Source: Amycolatopsis roodepoortensis
Lineage (GTDB): Bacteria > Actinomycetota > Actinomycetes > Mycobacteriales > Pseudonocardiaceae
Length of the DNA stretch: 64,000 nt
Direction of reading: 5' to 3'
NCBI RefSeq assembly: GCF_014873915.1
Contig: NZ_JADBEJ010000004.1
Location: 496,001 to 560,000 of the forward strand
Shown here: in pieces, positions 1-9,097 of the stretch
Layout of the letters: each line of letters begins with the position of its first letter
Numbering within the stretch: the stretch's first letter is position 1
Made by a program: the position numbers and the translations under genes
Notes under the pieces: generated by a model
What the model was told of the DNA's origin: nothing
Databases searched by the model: none
Seen by the model: the letters and a program-made list of their open reading frames with translations, nothing else

Positions 1-315
1 CTGCTTTCGTGGCTGCCCGGCCAGCAGACCAAACCGCACGACCACGGCGGCGCGTCCGGCTCGTTCACCGTGCTGCAGGGCGAGATCGGCGAGGAGTACC
101 GCTACCCCGGCGGGCCGGTGCGGCGGCGCACCCACGTCGCGGGCGAGGGCATCGGCTTCGGCGCGGGGCGCGCGCACCAGGTGACCGGTATCGGCAGCGA
201 GCCCGCGGCCAGCGTCCACGCCTACTCGCCGCCGCTGGTCGCGACCCGCGAATACGCCACGCTCGCCGACGTTCCCGCCGAGATCCCCTCGCTGGCCCCG
301 ATACTGGGCCGATGA
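1..315 (+). CDS. Cysteine dioxygenase, C-terminal part (5' end outside window)
   Basis: Reading frame 1 is open from the first base to TGA at 313-315, so only the last 104 residues are present. They are a cupin: the P-G-Q-x-T...H-D-H-G-G metal-binding segment lies at visible residues 6-17 and a further conserved His sits in the RAHQV segment. This matches the type I cysteine dioxygenase family, non-haem iron enzymes that oxidise L-cysteine to cysteine sulfinate in the cytoplasm. The stop overlaps the start of the rhodanese gene (ATGA), so the two form an operon for cysteine/sulfur catabolism. Family assignment is firm; the substrate is inferred from the family. Confidence 0.85.
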   Translation: MLSWLPGQQTKPHDHGGASGSFTVLQGEIGEEYRYPGGPVRRRTHVAGEGIGFGAGRAHQVTGIGSEPAASVHAYSPPLVATREYATLADVPAEIPSLAPILGR

Positions 316-707
316 GCTCTATCGACAGGCTGCTGGCCACCGCCCGGGCCGGACTGGACCGGGCGGAGCCCGAGCGGGCACTGCGGCTGCAACGGGACGG
401 CGCCTTGATCGTGGACATCCGCCCGCACGTCAACCGAGCCGAAGAGGGCGAGATCCCCGGCTCGGTGGTCGTCGAGCGGATCCATCTCGAGTGGCGGCTC
501 GCACCGGACAGCGAATGGCGGCTGCCGGAGGTGAAGCCGGACTCGACGGTGATCGTCGTGTGCAACGAGGGGTACTCGTCGAGCCTCGCCGCCGCCGACC
601 TGCAGCGGCTCGGCCTGCCGGGAGCCACCGACCTCGAAGGCGGATTCCGGGCCTGGCGTTCGGCTGGGCTCCCGGTCCGGGAAGGCGGAACCCCCGCCGT
701 TCCCTAG
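312..707 (+). CDS. Rhodanese-like sulfurtransferase
   Basis: A 131-residue single-domain rhodanese. The ATG at 312 overlaps the stop of the cysteine dioxygenase by four bases, implying translational coupling. The family motifs are visible: VDIRP near residue 36 and an active-site loop VVCNEGYSSS with the presumed catalytic Cys at about residue 84, followed by DLEGGFRAW. Rhodanese domains carry a persulfide on that cysteine. Next to cysteine dioxygenase it probably handles sulfane sulfur or sulfite from cysteine oxidation; that role is inferred. Its stop codon overlaps tail-to-tail with the next gene, on the other strand. Confidence 0.85.
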   Translation: MSSIDRLLATARAGLDRAEPERALRLQRDGALIVDIRPHVNRAEEGEIPGSVVVERIHLEWRLAPDSEWRLPEVKPDSTVIVVCNEGYSSSLAAADLQRLGLPGATDLEGGFRAWRSAGLPVREGGTPAVP

Positions 708-1528
708 CGGCGCACCGCGAGCCTGGCGACCGACTCCGGGGAGAGCGGGAGCGCGGCGTGGATCCCGGTGCCCCGCGTCGGCCTCGGGTTGACCAGCACG
801 CCCGTCGCCGCGGCACGGCCGGCGGCCGCGAGCACGACCTCGCGGCCGGTCCGGTGCCGGATCCGGCCCCAGCCCGCGCCGGTGACCGCGCGGTACTCGG
901 CCAGCAACCGCTCGTCGGTGAAGACGCAGAGCCAGTCGCCGTGCGCGCCGAGCCGGGCCGGGACCGGGGCGCCCGCCTCGTCCGCCGGGCCCCACACCGT
1001 GCCGTCGAGGAACATCCGCATGACCGAGGGGACGGGCTCGCGCGGGCTCCGCTCCCGCTCGGGGCGGACGTTCTCGGCGATCCACCGCGACGCGAGCCTG
1101 AAGTCTTCGCCGGTCAGATCCTCCTGGAAACCGTCGAGGCTGTTCTTGACGCTGCCCAAGAAGTCGTAGAAGCGCCGGGTGCAAGTGCGCTCCGAGACCG
1201 GCACCCGGCCGCGGCCGACCATGGTCCTGATCCGGCCGACCATGCCCGCCCCGCCGTGCACCGGATCCACGCCGAGGTTGTAGGCGGTCCAGACGATCTC
1301 GGGCATGAGCGGGTCGGCGAACCGATCGAGAACGCGGTTCAGCCGCAGAAGGACGATTTCACGCGCCCGGCCGGGATCGGCGTCCTCGGCGATTCCCCAG
1401 ATGCCCCGCAATTCCGGCCCCAGCGCGCGGAGCAGCCCTTCCTGCCGGATCCCGGCCCGGGCGTGGACATGGTGCAGCCGGTCCTTGGCTCTGCGCGATA
1501 CTTTCGTTTCCTTAGCCGAAGCCACCAT
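704..1528 (-). CDS. SseB-domain protein
   Basis: 274 residues. The ATG at 1528 follows a GGCGGAGGA ribosome site, which decides the start although the frame is open further upstream. The C-terminal 110 residues fit the SseB-like domain: a WLCVFTDERLLAEY segment, then a hydrophobic stretch ending in VLVNP. In actinomycetes this domain often accompanies type VII (ESX) related genes. The N-terminal 160 residues contain WTAYNLGVDP and a C-TRRFYDF segment that I do not recognise. It lies 76 bp downstream of a WXG-like gene on the same strand, so the two are probably cotranscribed. Exact role unknown. Confidence 0.6.
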   Translation of the reverse strand: MVASAKETKVSRRAKDRLHHVHARAGIRQEGLLRALGPELRGIWGIAEDADPGRAREIVLLRLNRVLDRFADPLMPEIVWTAYNLGVDPVHGGAGMVGRIRTMVGRGRVPVSERTCTRRFYDFLGSVKNSLDGFQEDLTGEDFRLASRWIAENVRPERERSPREPVPSVMRMFLDGTVWGPADEAGAPVPARLGAHGDWLCVFTDERLLAEYRAVTGAGWGRIRHRTGREVVLAAAGRAAATGVLVNPRPTRGTGIHAALPLSPESVARLAVRR

Positions 1529-1604
1529 TCCTCCGCCATTCGGGAAGGGCCCGGCAAAGTGTATTTCACCGGGCCGTTCCGCATTGTCCGGCGGAAATCG
1601 AGGA

Positions 1605-2189
1605 TCAGGGGTTTGCTTTGTTCGCCACCGGCTTGACAAGCGTGGGCATCGACCAGAATCGCCACATCTCGTCGCTGAGTCCCTGAGCCCGCCGGTCGAA
1701 TTCGGCCGGATCGGCCAGCAGGAGAGCGGGCGCCAGTTCGGTCTGCGCCGGGGCGGTGCCGGGCGTCGGTGAAGCAGGCCGCACGGTGGGCGTGGGCCGG
1801 GATTCCGGGGCAGCGCGCCGGTCGACCTCATCGAGCATCGTCTTCAACGCGGCCAGGTCCTCGCCCACTTCGGTGAGCGTGACCGCGGCCCGTGCCGCCG
1901 CCTCGGTCCGCTGGGCGATCAGTCTCCGGATGAGCGACGGATCCGAAGTGTCGCGCGCGGTCCTGGTCAGCTGCTCCAGGACGGTGACGAAATCGTCCAG
2001 CGCCCGCGCGGCGCGGGCGTGCTCCTCCGCGACGCTCCGGCACCGGGCGGCCAACTCGGTCCGGCGGCCCGAATACGCGTCGTGTCCAGTGCCGGACCAG
2101 CCATGAGGATCTACCTGGCGCACCTCGACGGCTTGGTCTTCCAACGTCCGGGAAACCGCCCGCAAGCGCTCCGCCTCGCTTCGGAGCAC
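1605..2189 (-). CDS. WXG100-like alpha-helical protein, possible ESX-type substrate
   Basis: 194 residues starting at a GTG (2189). The N-terminal 100 residues are helical with heptad character and contain GWSGTGHDAY, a W-S-G turn typical of WXG100/ESX proteins, between two predicted helices; the C-terminal half is Pro-rich (about residues 125-145) with a short hydrophobic end. The frame stays open upstream to a TGA at 2239-2241 without another good start, and a different frame offers an ATG at 2244, so the N-terminus is uncertain. Together with the SseB-like gene downstream this looks like an orphan type VII secretion accessory pair; no EccC ATPase is in the window. Confidence 0.5.
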   Translation of the reverse strand: MLRSEAERLRAVSRTLEDQAVEVRQVDPHGWSGTGHDAYSGRRTELAARCRSVAEEHARAARALDDFVTVLEQLTRTARDTSDPSLIRRLIAQRTEAAARAAVTLTEVGEDLAALKTMLDEVDRRAAPESRPTPTVRPASPTPGTAPAQTELAPALLLADPAEFDRRAQGLSDEMWRFWSMPTLVKPVANKANP

Positions 2190-2302
2190 GCTGACCGTCC
2201 CGGCCGTCCAAGGCGCGCTCGAGAGGGTGCGAGAAGACGATCAATCCGCTTAGCGTCGGAGCGGCAGCCGCTGATCGAGCGGCCAGGAATCAGGAGTACG
2301 GA

Positions 2303-2497
2303 ATGGAACTCGTCGTGATCGTCGGGCTGGCGATGCTGCTCGGGGCCGCGGCGGGCTGGCTCGTTTCGGCACGGTGGCATCAGCGCCGCCGGGCGGAACT
2401 CGTTCAGTTCGCCCAGGCATGGGAATACGCGCGGTACGCCGGATACGTCTCGGCGCACCGGTACCCACACGGGACCGGTGCGCCGTTCCTGAGGTGA
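2303..2497 (+). CDS. Small single-pass membrane protein
   Basis: 64 residues. The ATG at 2303 follows a GGAG at 2293-2296. Residues 3-22 form one hydrophobic helix ending in a positively charged stretch (HQRRRAE), giving an N-out/C-in topology, followed by a short Tyr/Arg-rich cytosolic tail. I do not recognise a family. It is isolated between two genes read from the other strand, with its stop two bases before the end of glgP. It is short, but has a proper ribosome site and coding-type base use. Confidence 0.5.
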   Translation: MELVVIVGLAMLLGAAAGWLVSARWHQRRRAELVQFAQAWEYARYAGYVSAHRYPHGTGAPFLR

Positions 2498-2498
2498 T

Positions 2499-5039
2499 TC
2501 AGGCGTGGACGACCCGCGCCAGCTCCGCCGGTGTGGCCAGCAGACGGTGCTTCGGCAGCACGCGCACGGTGTAACCGATGGAGCCGGGATGCGGCAGTTT
2601 CAGCCGCGCCGCGAACGCGCCGATGCCGTCGCCGGACATCGGGACGGTGACGGGGTCGCTCAGTTCGTCCCCGTCACCCACCTTCCCGACGACGGCTTGA
2701 ACGTCCACTTCGGACGGTTCGAGACCGGCGAGGTCGATCCGAGCCCGGATGGTCACCTCGGTCCCCGTGACCATCGGCGCGGAGCCCTCGACGAGCAGTT
2801 CGGTGTCGAAGATCCGTACCCGCGGCCAGGCGACGTCCAATTTGGTCCGGTAGTCGGCCAGCGACAGCGCGCCGCGGTATCCGTCACCCGTGGCTTCGGC
2901 GACCATGCGCGACGCGGGCAGATAACCCGATTCGACGTACTCCCGCACCATGCGCGCGGCCTGCACGCGCGGCCCGAGGGTCTCCAGCGTGTGCCACACC
3001 ATCGACATCCAGCCATCGGGGACGCCGTCGGCGCCGCGGTCGTAGAACAACGGCGCGATCTGGTGGCCCAGCAGGTCGTACAGGGCCGCGGCCTCCAGCT
3101 CGTCGCGGCGCAGCGGGTCGGTGACACCGTCCGCGGTCGGGATCGCCCAGCCGTTGCTGCCGTCGTAGCACTCGTCCCACCAGCCGTCGCGGATGGACAG
3201 GTTGAGGCCGCCGTTGAGCGCGGACTTCATCCCCGACGTGCCGCACGCCTCCAGCTGCCGCACCGGCGTGTTCAGCCAGACGTCGCAGCCGCGGTAGAGG
3301 TAGCGCGCCATGGACATGTCGTAGTCCGGCAGGAAGACGATGCGGCGCCGGACCTCGGGATCGTCGACGAACCGGACGATCTGCTGGATCAGCTGCTTGC
3401 CGCCCTCGTCGGCCGGATGCGATTTGCCCGCGACGACGAGCTGGATCGGACGCCGCTCGTCCAGCAGCAGTGCGCGCAGGCGCTCCGGGTCGCGCAGCAT
3501 CAGCGTGAGCCGCTTGTACGTCGGCACGCGGCGCGCGAAGCCGACGGTCAGCACGTCCGGGTCGAAGACCGTGTCGGTCCACCCGAGTTCGAGCGCGGAC
3601 GCGCCGCGCTGCATCCACGCGGCCCGCACCCGGCGCCGCACCTCGGCGACCAGTTTCTCGCGCAGTTCCCGCCGCAGCGCCCACAACTGCTCGTCGCTGA
3701 CGCCGTCCCGCAGCGGCTTGCCCCGCGCGCCGTCGAGACCCAGCTCCTCGTGATTGCGCCCGAGCAGCGCGCTCAGCTCGCGCGCCACCCAGGTCGGCCC
3801 GTGGACGCCGTTGGTGACCGACGAGACGGGCACCTCGTCGAAGTCGAATCCCGGCCACAGCCGCGAGAACATCCGCCGCGACACGCGGCCGTGCAGCGCG
3901 GAGACGCCGTTCGCGCGCTGGGCGAGCCGCAGTCCCATATGTGCCATGTTGAACAGCCCGGGGTTGTCCTCGGCGCCGAGCGCGAGCACGCGGCGCGGGT
4001 CGACGTCCGGGACCAGCCTGCCGTCGGTGAAGTACCGCTGGACCAGATCGACGGGGAACCGGTCGATCCCGGCGCTGACCGGGGTGTGCGTGGTGAACAC
4101 GGTGCCGGCGCGGACGGCGGGCAGCGCCTCGTCGAACGCCAGCCCGTCGGCCTGGATGATCTCGCGGGCGCGTTCCAGCCCGAGGAATCCGGCGTGGCCT
4201 TCGTTGGTGTGGAACACCTTCGGCTGCGGATGCCCGGTCAGCTCGCAGTAGCGGCGCACCGCGCGGAAGCCGCCGATCCCGGCCAGGATCTCCTGCCGGA
4301 TGCGATGGTCGGCGTCGCCGCCGTACAGCCGGTCCGTGACCGCGCGCAGGTCTTCGTCGTTGGCCTCGGTGTCGGTGTCCAGGAGCAGCAGCGGGATCCG
4401 GCCGACGCGGGCCTTCCAGATCTGGGCGTGCAGCGTGCGCCCGGCGGGCATCGCGACGTCGACCAGCACCGGCTTGCCGCCGTCGGTCACCAGTTCCAGC
4501 GGGAAGGCGTTCGGATCGATCACCGGGTAGTGCTCGACCTGCCAGCCGTCGAGCGACAGCGCCTGCCGGAAGTACCCGGCGCGGTACAGCAGCCCGACAC
4601 CGACCATCGGCACACCGAGGTCCGACGCCGCCTTGAGGTGGTCCCCGGCGAGCACGCCGAGACCGCCGGAGTAGTTCGGCAGCGCCTCGGTGACCCCGAA
4701 CTCCATCGAGAAGTACGCGACGGCGGGCGGGAGGTCGGCGTCGTCCTGCTTCTGGTACCAGCGCGGCTCGGCGAGATAGCGCTCCAGATCCGCGACCGCC
4801 TCGCGCGCGTGGGCGAGGAAGGCGTCGTCGACGGCGAGTTCGTCGAGCCGGGCCGGGGGCAGGGCGGTGAGCATCCGCAGCGGGTCGCGGACGCGGTTGA
4901 ACAGCTCCGCGTCCATCGACGCGAACAGGTCGCGAGTGGGCGGATGCCAGGTCCAGCGCAGATTCGTGGCGAGGTCACCGAGGCCGGAGAGCGACTCCGG
5001 CAGGCTCGCGCGGACGGTGAACCGGCGGACTGCTCTCAT
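2499..5039 (-). CDS. glgP: Alpha-glucan (glycogen) phosphorylase
   Basis: 846 residues from ATG 5039; the match to the family begins MRAVRRFTV, so this start is preferred over a TTG at 5078. The N-terminus carries the DUF3417 segment typical of the actinobacterial phosphorylases (NLRWTWHPPTRDLF). The catalytic core includes HTNEGHAGFL, FTTHTPVSAG and the pyridoxal-phosphate loop GTSGMKSALNGG with the presumed cofactor lysine at about residue 605. It releases glucose-1-phosphate from alpha-1,4-glucans by phosphorolysis in the cytoplasm. It is a stand-alone gene, divergent from a secreted zinc peptidase 139 bp away. Confidence 0.93.
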   Translation of the reverse strand: MRAVRRFTVRASLPESLSGLGDLATNLRWTWHPPTRDLFASMDAELFNRVRDPLRMLTALPPARLDELAVDDAFLAHAREAVADLERYLAEPRWYQKQDDADLPPAVAYFSMEFGVTEALPNYSGGLGVLAGDHLKAASDLGVPMVGVGLLYRAGYFRQALSLDGWQVEHYPVIDPNAFPLELVTDGGKPVLVDVAMPAGRTLHAQIWKARVGRIPLLLLDTDTEANDEDLRAVTDRLYGGDADHRIRQEILAGIGGFRAVRRYCELTGHPQPKVFHTNEGHAGFLGLERAREIIQADGLAFDEALPAVRAGTVFTTHTPVSAGIDRFPVDLVQRYFTDGRLVPDVDPRRVLALGAEDNPGLFNMAHMGLRLAQRANGVSALHGRVSRRMFSRLWPGFDFDEVPVSSVTNGVHGPTWVARELSALLGRNHEELGLDGARGKPLRDGVSDEQLWALRRELREKLVAEVRRRVRAAWMQRGASALELGWTDTVFDPDVLTVGFARRVPTYKRLTLMLRDPERLRALLLDERRPIQLVVAGKSHPADEGGKQLIQQIVRFVDDPEVRRRIVFLPDYDMSMARYLYRGCDVWLNTPVRQLEACGTSGMKSALNGGLNLSIRDGWWDECYDGSNGWAIPTADGVTDPLRRDELEAAALYDLLGHQIAPLFYDRGADGVPDGWMSMVWHTLETLGPRVQAARMVREYVESGYLPASRMVAEATGDGYRGALSLADYRTKLDVAWPRVRIFDTELLVEGSAPMVTGTEVTIRARIDLAGLEPSEVDVQAVVGKVGDGDELSDPVTVPMSGDGIGAFAARLKLPHPGSIGYTVRVLPKHRLLATPAELARVVHA

Positions 5040-5177
5040 GAAGAGCGACCATATCGGCACGGCCCCCGCCCCGCTCAAGACCCACTTCGGGGATTACCTG
5101 CACGCGGGCCATAAGCGCTGGGTAGGGTCCCTGCTTGCCGGAGTACGCGGCCCGGTCGGGGCCCTGACGACAAGCGA

Positions 5178-6647
5178 GTGAACATGATCCAAGGGGGAGC
5201 GTGGGGCATACGCCGCCCGGCTCTGATCGCGGTCGTGACGGTGCTGGCCCTCGGGCTGAGCGCTTGCAGCGACAAGGGAAGCTCGACCGGCCAGCAGGGC
5301 AGCCAGCCGGGCGCCGGTGACATCGCCGGCCTGCCGGTCACGCATTTCGAGAGCGGGCTGAAGCCCAACGCGCCCAAGCCGGATCTGCAGGTCCGCAACG
5401 AGGACGGCTCCGAAGACGACCAGCTCGCCATCGCCGCGATCGCCGACGCGCAGGCCTACTGGACCGAGGTCATGCCGCGCGACTTCGGCCAGCCGTACGA
5501 GCCGCTGAAGGCGTTGCTGTCCTACAGCGCGAAGACCGACGACGAAGAGACCGAATGCGGCAGCGTCAAGAAGCTCGTCAACGCGTTCTACTGCCCGCCG
5601 GGTGACCTGGTGGCGTGGGACCGCGGCGTGCTGCTGCCGATGCTGCGCGAGCGGTTCGGGAAGATGGCGGGCGCCGTCGTGCTCGCGCACGAGCTCGGGC
5701 ACGCCGTGCAGTACCGGCTCGGCGAGAAGGCCAGCATCAAGAAGAACACGCCGTCGATCGTCAAGGAGCAGCAGGCCGACTGCTTCGCCGGCGGCTACTT
5801 CCGCTGGGTCGCCGAGGACAAGAGCAAGTTCTACCGCGTCTCCACGTCCGAGGGCCTCAACCAGGTCATGGCGTCGCTGTTCCTGATCCGCGACCAGGCC
5901 GGCACCAGTGCGACCAAACAGGGCGCGCACGGCACGGCGTTCGACCGCACGTACGCGTTCCAGGTCGGGTTCGAGAAGGGCCCGAAGGAATGCGCGGCGA
6001 TGAACGAGGAGAACATCAAGGCGCGGATCACCGAGCGCCCGTTCGACAAGGGTGACAAGGGCAAGGGCGACGCGAAGCTCGACATGAAGATCATCGGGAT
6101 CCTGAAGGAGAGCCTGGACAAGGCCTTCCAGGGCGCCGGTGTCCCCGGTCCGGAGATCACCGAGGACGGCAACGGCAGCTGCCCCGGCGGCCCCAGCACC
6201 CCGCCCGCGTCGTACTGCCCGTCGAACAACACCGTCAGCATCGACCTGGCCAAGCTGCGCGAACTCGCCCAGCCGGTCGACCAGCAGGAGGAATGGGAAA
6301 GCGGGCACAGCGAGGGCAAGGGCGACTTCGCCGCGTTCTCGGAAATCGCGTCCCGGTACGCGATGGGCATCCAGAAGGGTGTCGGCGCGTCGATCGACAA
6401 CGCGAACGCGGGCCTGCGCACCGCCTGCCTGGTCGGCGCCTGGGCGAAGGCCAGCACCGTGCCCGGCGCGACGTTGCGGCTCTCTTCCGGTGACCTCGAC
6501 GAGGCCATCTCGGACCTGCTGAGCCCGGAGAGCCTCGTCTCGGCCGACGTCAACGGCAAGCGCGTGGACAACGGTTTCGAGCGGGTCGAGGCGCTGCGGA
6601 AGGGCTACCTGGAGAGCTCGGCGGTCTGCTCGACCCAGTACGGCTGA
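5178..6647 (+). CDS. Secreted neutral zinc metallopeptidase lipoprotein
   Basis: 489 residues from GTG 5178; an in-frame ATG at 5184 is an equally plausible start. A lipoprotein signal ends at LGLSAC with the lipid-bearing Cys at residue 30. The peptidase motif HELGH is at 171-175 and is followed by KEQQADCFAG, the third-ligand segment of the putative neutral zinc metallopeptidase family (YpfJ-like). The protein is therefore probably anchored outside the membrane and cleaves extracellular proteins; substrates are unknown. The C-terminal half beyond residue 280 is helical and not recognised. A perfect hairpin follows the stop. Confidence 0.8.
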   Translation: MNMIQGGAWGIRRPALIAVVTVLALGLSACSDKGSSTGQQGSQPGAGDIAGLPVTHFESGLKPNAPKPDLQVRNEDGSEDDQLAIAAIADAQAYWTEVMPRDFGQPYEPLKALLSYSAKTDDEETECGSVKKLVNAFYCPPGDLVAWDRGVLLPMLRERFGKMAGAVVLAHELGHAVQYRLGEKASIKKNTPSIVKEQQADCFAGGYFRWVAEDKSKFYRVSTSEGLNQVMASLFLIRDQAGTSATKQGAHGTAFDRTYAFQVGFEKGPKECAAMNEENIKARITERPFDKGDKGKGDAKLDMKIIGILKESLDKAFQGAGVPGPEITEDGNGSCPGGPSTPPASYCPSNNTVSIDLAKLRELAQPVDQQEEWESGHSEGKGDFAAFSEIASRYAMGIQKGVGASIDNANAGLRTACLVGAWAKASTVPGATLRLSSGDLDEAISDLLSPESLVSADVNGKRVDNGFERVEALRKGYLESSAVCSTQYG

Positions 6648-6661
6648 TCGGTCCCGCCCAA

Positions 6662-6716
6662 GTACATGAAGGCCCCCTTCCTTGCGCCTGGCGCAAGGAA
6701 GGGGGCCTTCATGTAC
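6662..6716. terminator. Perfect 26-bp inverted repeat, bidirectional terminator
   Basis: Arms 6662-6687 and 6691-6716 are perfectly complementary, with a 3-base loop (CTG). It separates two convergent genes (stops at 6647 and 6729), so it can terminate both. There is no T tract. The core TGAAGGCCCCCTTCC recurs at 9102-9116, and a shorter relative is at 44588-44626, marking a dispersed repeat family. Confidence 0.75.
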
Positions 6717-6728
6717 CGCGGAGAAACC

Positions 6729-7691
6729 TCAGTAAAGAGCGCTCGCCAGATCCCGCCGCGCCTTCATGACGCGCTCGTCCGCCGAGTCGAACAGGTCGAA
6801 CAGCGCCACCAGGTGCTCCCGCACGCGGTTGCGCTCGTCGCCCGCGGTCCGCCGCACGACGGCGATCAGCCGCGCGAAGCCCGCCTCGGGCGCCTGCCCC
6901 GCGACTTCGAGGTCGGCGGCGGCGAGCTGGGCGTCGAGGTCGGCCGGATTCGCGTCGGCCTTCGCGATCGCGTCCGGGCCGGCGGCCTCGGCACGCGCGG
7001 TGAACTTGACCTGCGCCAACGCGGTCTTGGCCTCCTCGTTCGCGGGCTCGACGTCGAGGATGCGCTCGTAGGCCGCCTGCGCCGCGGCGAAGTCACCGCG
7101 TTCGAAGGCCTCCTCGGCCTCGGTGAACCGCGGGTCCTCCGGCACCTCGACACCGCCGCCGTTCTGCTCGGCCGCCTTGATCCCGGGCAGCCGGTCGCGC
7201 AGCGCGTCGAGCAGCGAACCGAGCCACTTGCGGATCTCGGGTTCGGGCAGCGCGCCGGAGAACGCGTCGACCGGCTGGCCGCCGCCGATGGCGATGACCG
7301 TCGGGATGGACTGCGCGCCGAACAGCTGCGCGATGCGCGGGTTGGCGTCGACGTCCACCTTCGCGAGCACCCAGGCACCACCGGACTCGGCGGCGAGGCG
7401 CTCCAGCACCGGGCTGAGCTGTTTACACGGGCCGCACCATTCGGCCCACAGGTCGACGACCACCAGCTGCTGCAGGGAACGCTCGACGACCTCGGCCTGG
7501 AACGTCGCCTCGGTGACGTCGATCACGGCGCCGGCCGTGGCGGGGGCGGCGCCGTCCGCCGGACGAGGTGGGGCAGGAGGCTGTTTCTGGGGCGCCTCGG
7601 CACGCGCCTTGAGCGCGGAAAGGTCGACCGCGCCGGAAAGCGCGGCGGAGAGGGCCGCCGTCTTCGATGCTGATCCGCGTGGGTGTGTCAC
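6729..7691 (-). CDS. Thioredoxin-domain / TPR co-chaperone (CnoX/YbbN-like)
   Basis: 320 residues from GTG 7691, chosen because an AGGA lies 6-9 bases upstream and the frame above it belongs to the divergent gene. A Pro/Ala-rich N-terminal 60 residues precede a thioredoxin domain with WCGPCK (Cys86 and Cys89). Residues 200-320 are tetratricopeptide-like helices ([17 protein letters not shown]). This architecture matches the YbbN/CnoX family, which protects unfolded proteins from over-oxidation and hands them to chaperones. The intact CxxC suggests redox activity, unlike E. coli YbbN, which lacks it. It is divergent from a small membrane-anchored protein. Confidence 0.85.
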   Translation of the reverse strand: MTHPRGSASKTAALSAALSGAVDLSALKARAEAPQKQPPAPPRPADGAAPATAGAVIDVTEATFQAEVVERSLQQLVVVDLWAEWCGPCKQLSPVLERLAAESGGAWVLAKVDVDANPRIAQLFGAQSIPTVIAIGGGQPVDAFSGALPEPEIRKWLGSLLDALRDRLPGIKAAEQNGGGVEVPEDPRFTEAEEAFERGDFAAAQAAYERILDVEPANEEAKTALAQVKFTARAEAAGPDAIAKADANPADLDAQLAAADLEVAGQAPEAGFARLIAVVRRTAGDERNRVREHLVALFDLFDSADERVMKARRDLASALY

Positions 7692-7788
7692 GGTTCCATC
7701 CTGGCACGCATCCCCGAGTGTTTCACCGCATGCCCCCGGCTGCCCGCTTGGCAGGACGTCGGTGTTCCGGCAGGCTCGCCACGAGGGG

Positions 7789-8205
7789 GTGATCGACATT
7801 CCGACACGCAGGACGGCCACCGTGGCCGTCGCGATCGCCATCGCCGTCACGTGGGTGAGCGTCATCACCGTCCTGATCGCCCATCAACCCGATCCCGGTG
7901 TCGCCACTCCCGGGCAACTCCGGGAGGGCCTCACCGCCGCACTCAACGAACACGACGTCGAGGCCCTCTCCGGGCTCATCGACTATCCGCCCGCCTCGGC
8001 CGGCGACTTCGCGAAGTCCTATATCGACGCGCTGACCGAACGCGGCGCCCACGACGTCACGGTGAAGTTCGCCCCGGACGATCTCGCGCCGACGTCGGCG
8101 ACCGTCAGCGGGAAACTGGGCGACGGCAGTTCCTTCGGCTATCCGGTGGCCATCGCGGTCAAGGACAAGCTGTGGCTGGTCTCGTTCACCCCGCCGCTCC
8201 CCTGA
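7789..8205 (+). CDS. Membrane-anchored secreted protein of unknown function
   Basis: 138 residues from GTG 7789 (ribosome site poor, so the start is uncertain). One hydrophobic segment at about residues 8-30 is followed by an extracytoplasmic domain of about 100 residues, [25 protein letters not shown] through to [10 protein letters not shown]. This resembles the SnoaL/lumazine-binding-like fold of secreted actinobacterial proteins (a helix counting small duplications of L-x-A-x-N-x-x-D), but I cannot assign a family. It converges on the thiamine-binding-type gene with only one base between the stops. Confidence 0.5.
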   Translation: MIDIPTRRTATVAVAIAIAVTWVSVITVLIAHQPDPGVATPGQLREGLTAALNEHDVEALSGLIDYPPASAGDFAKSYIDALTERGAHDVTVKFAPDDLAPTSATVSGKLGDGSSFGYPVAIAVKDKLWLVSFTPPLP

Positions 8206-8206
8206 C

Positions 8207-8509
8207 TCATTCGCTCAGGTGCTTCTCGACGCGTTCCACCTTCGCGGTCAGCTGCCCTTCGTAACCCGGCCGGATGTCGGCCTTGAGCACCAGTCCGACC
8301 CGCGACGAGCCCTCGCCCGCGGCCTCGACGGCCCGCTTCACGACGTCCATCACTTCGTCCCAGCTCTCACCTTCCACATTTGTAAACATCGCGTTGGTGG
8401 AGTTGGGCAAGCCGGACTCGCGGACCACTTTCACCGCGCGGGCGACCGCCTCGCTGACACCGCCGTCCTCCTCGGCCGCGGACGGGCTGACACTGAAGGC
8501 CACGATCAT
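8207..8509 (-). CDS. Thiamine-binding (MTH1187/YkoF-type) protein
   Basis: 100 residues from ATG 8509 behind a GAGGAG ribosome site. The sequence (MIVAFSVSPSA start, VVRESGLP-N-TNAMFTNVEG, VMDVVKRAVE, LVLKADIRPG) matches the MTH1187 family, small ferredoxin-like-fold proteins that form tetramers and bind thiamine or related ligands. In other organisms homologues sit with thiamine-precursor transporters; none is visible here, so the ligand is not established. Its start lies 87 bp from that of the divergent MarR gene. Confidence 0.8.
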   Translation of the reverse strand: MIVAFSVSPSAAEEDGGVSEAVARAVKVVRESGLPNSTNAMFTNVEGESWDEVMDVVKRAVEAAGEGSSRVGLVLKADIRPGYEGQLTAKVERVEKHLSE

Positions 8510-8596
8510 CTTCTGCTCCTCGTTCAGACGCTTTTCCCACGCATAACACCCGGTGGTGCGGCATGGCACGGGTACCCGCTGGTAACTTCGAGCGCC

Positions 8597-9097
8597 ATGA
8601 GCCGTCCGTTGCCGTTCGACCCGATCGCCCGCGCGGCGCAGCTGTGGGAGGCCCGTATCGGGCCGTCCGAGACCATGGCCGCGGTGACCGGGATCATGCG
8701 CGTGCAACAGATCATCCAGTCCGCGGTGGACGGTGCGCTCAAACCGCACGGGCTGACCTTCGCCCGATACGAGGCGCTGGTGCTGCTGACCTTCGCCCGC
8801 GCGTCCCATCTGCCGATGCGCGTGATGGGCGAGCGGCTGCAGCTGCACCCGACGAGTGTCACCAACATCGTCGACCGGCTGGAGAAGGACGGCCTGGTCA
8901 AACGCGTGCCGCATCCGACCGACCGCCGGACCACGCTGGTCGAGATCACCGACGAAGGCCGCGTACGCCGCGAAGAGGCCACAAAGGCGGTCACCGAGAT
9001 CGACTTCGGGCTGACCGGGCTCACGGGCAAGCAGACCGAGCAGCTCACCGACCTGCTCACCAAGGTCCGCAAGGCCACCGGCGACTTCACCGAATAG
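8597..9097 (+). CDS. MarR-family transcriptional regulator
   Basis: 166 residues from ATG 8597. The winged helix is recognisable: LTFARYEALVLL, MGERLQLHPTSVTNIVDRLEKDGLV (recognition helix around residues 85-105) and the wing RVPHPTDRRTTLVEITDEG. MarR proteins bind as dimers to palindromic sites and usually respond to small phenolic or oxidising ligands. The likely targets are itself and the divergent thiamine-binding-type gene. There is no clear ribosome site, so it may be leaderless. The stop lies inside the hairpin that follows. Confidence 0.88.
   Translation: MSRPLPFDPIARAAQLWEARIGPSETMAAVTGIMRVQQIIQSAVDGALKPHGLTFARYEALVLLTFARASHLPMRVMGERLQLHPTSVTNIVDRLEKDGLVKRVPHPTDRRTTLVEITDEGRVRREEATKAVTEIDFGLTGLTGKQTEQLTDLLTKVRKATGDFTE

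Noticed and set aside
2190-2244. Frameshift in the WXG-like gene, using the ATG at 2244 in another frame
   Set aside because: No clear homologous N-terminus in either frame, so I cannot support a shift; noted as an uncertain start only.
2505-5114. A long open frame (about 870 codons) on the plus strand opposite glgP
   Set aside because: Antisense frame produced by high G+C and codon bias; its translation is Arg/Gly/Val/His-rich without domains, while the minus strand encodes an unmistakable phosphorylase.
6666-6722. Short reading frame beginning Met-Lys-Ala-Pro-Phe inside the palindrome
   Set aside because: The start lies in a dispersed hairpin repeat; the same peptide start appears at 9101 in both directions, so it is an artefact of the repeat.
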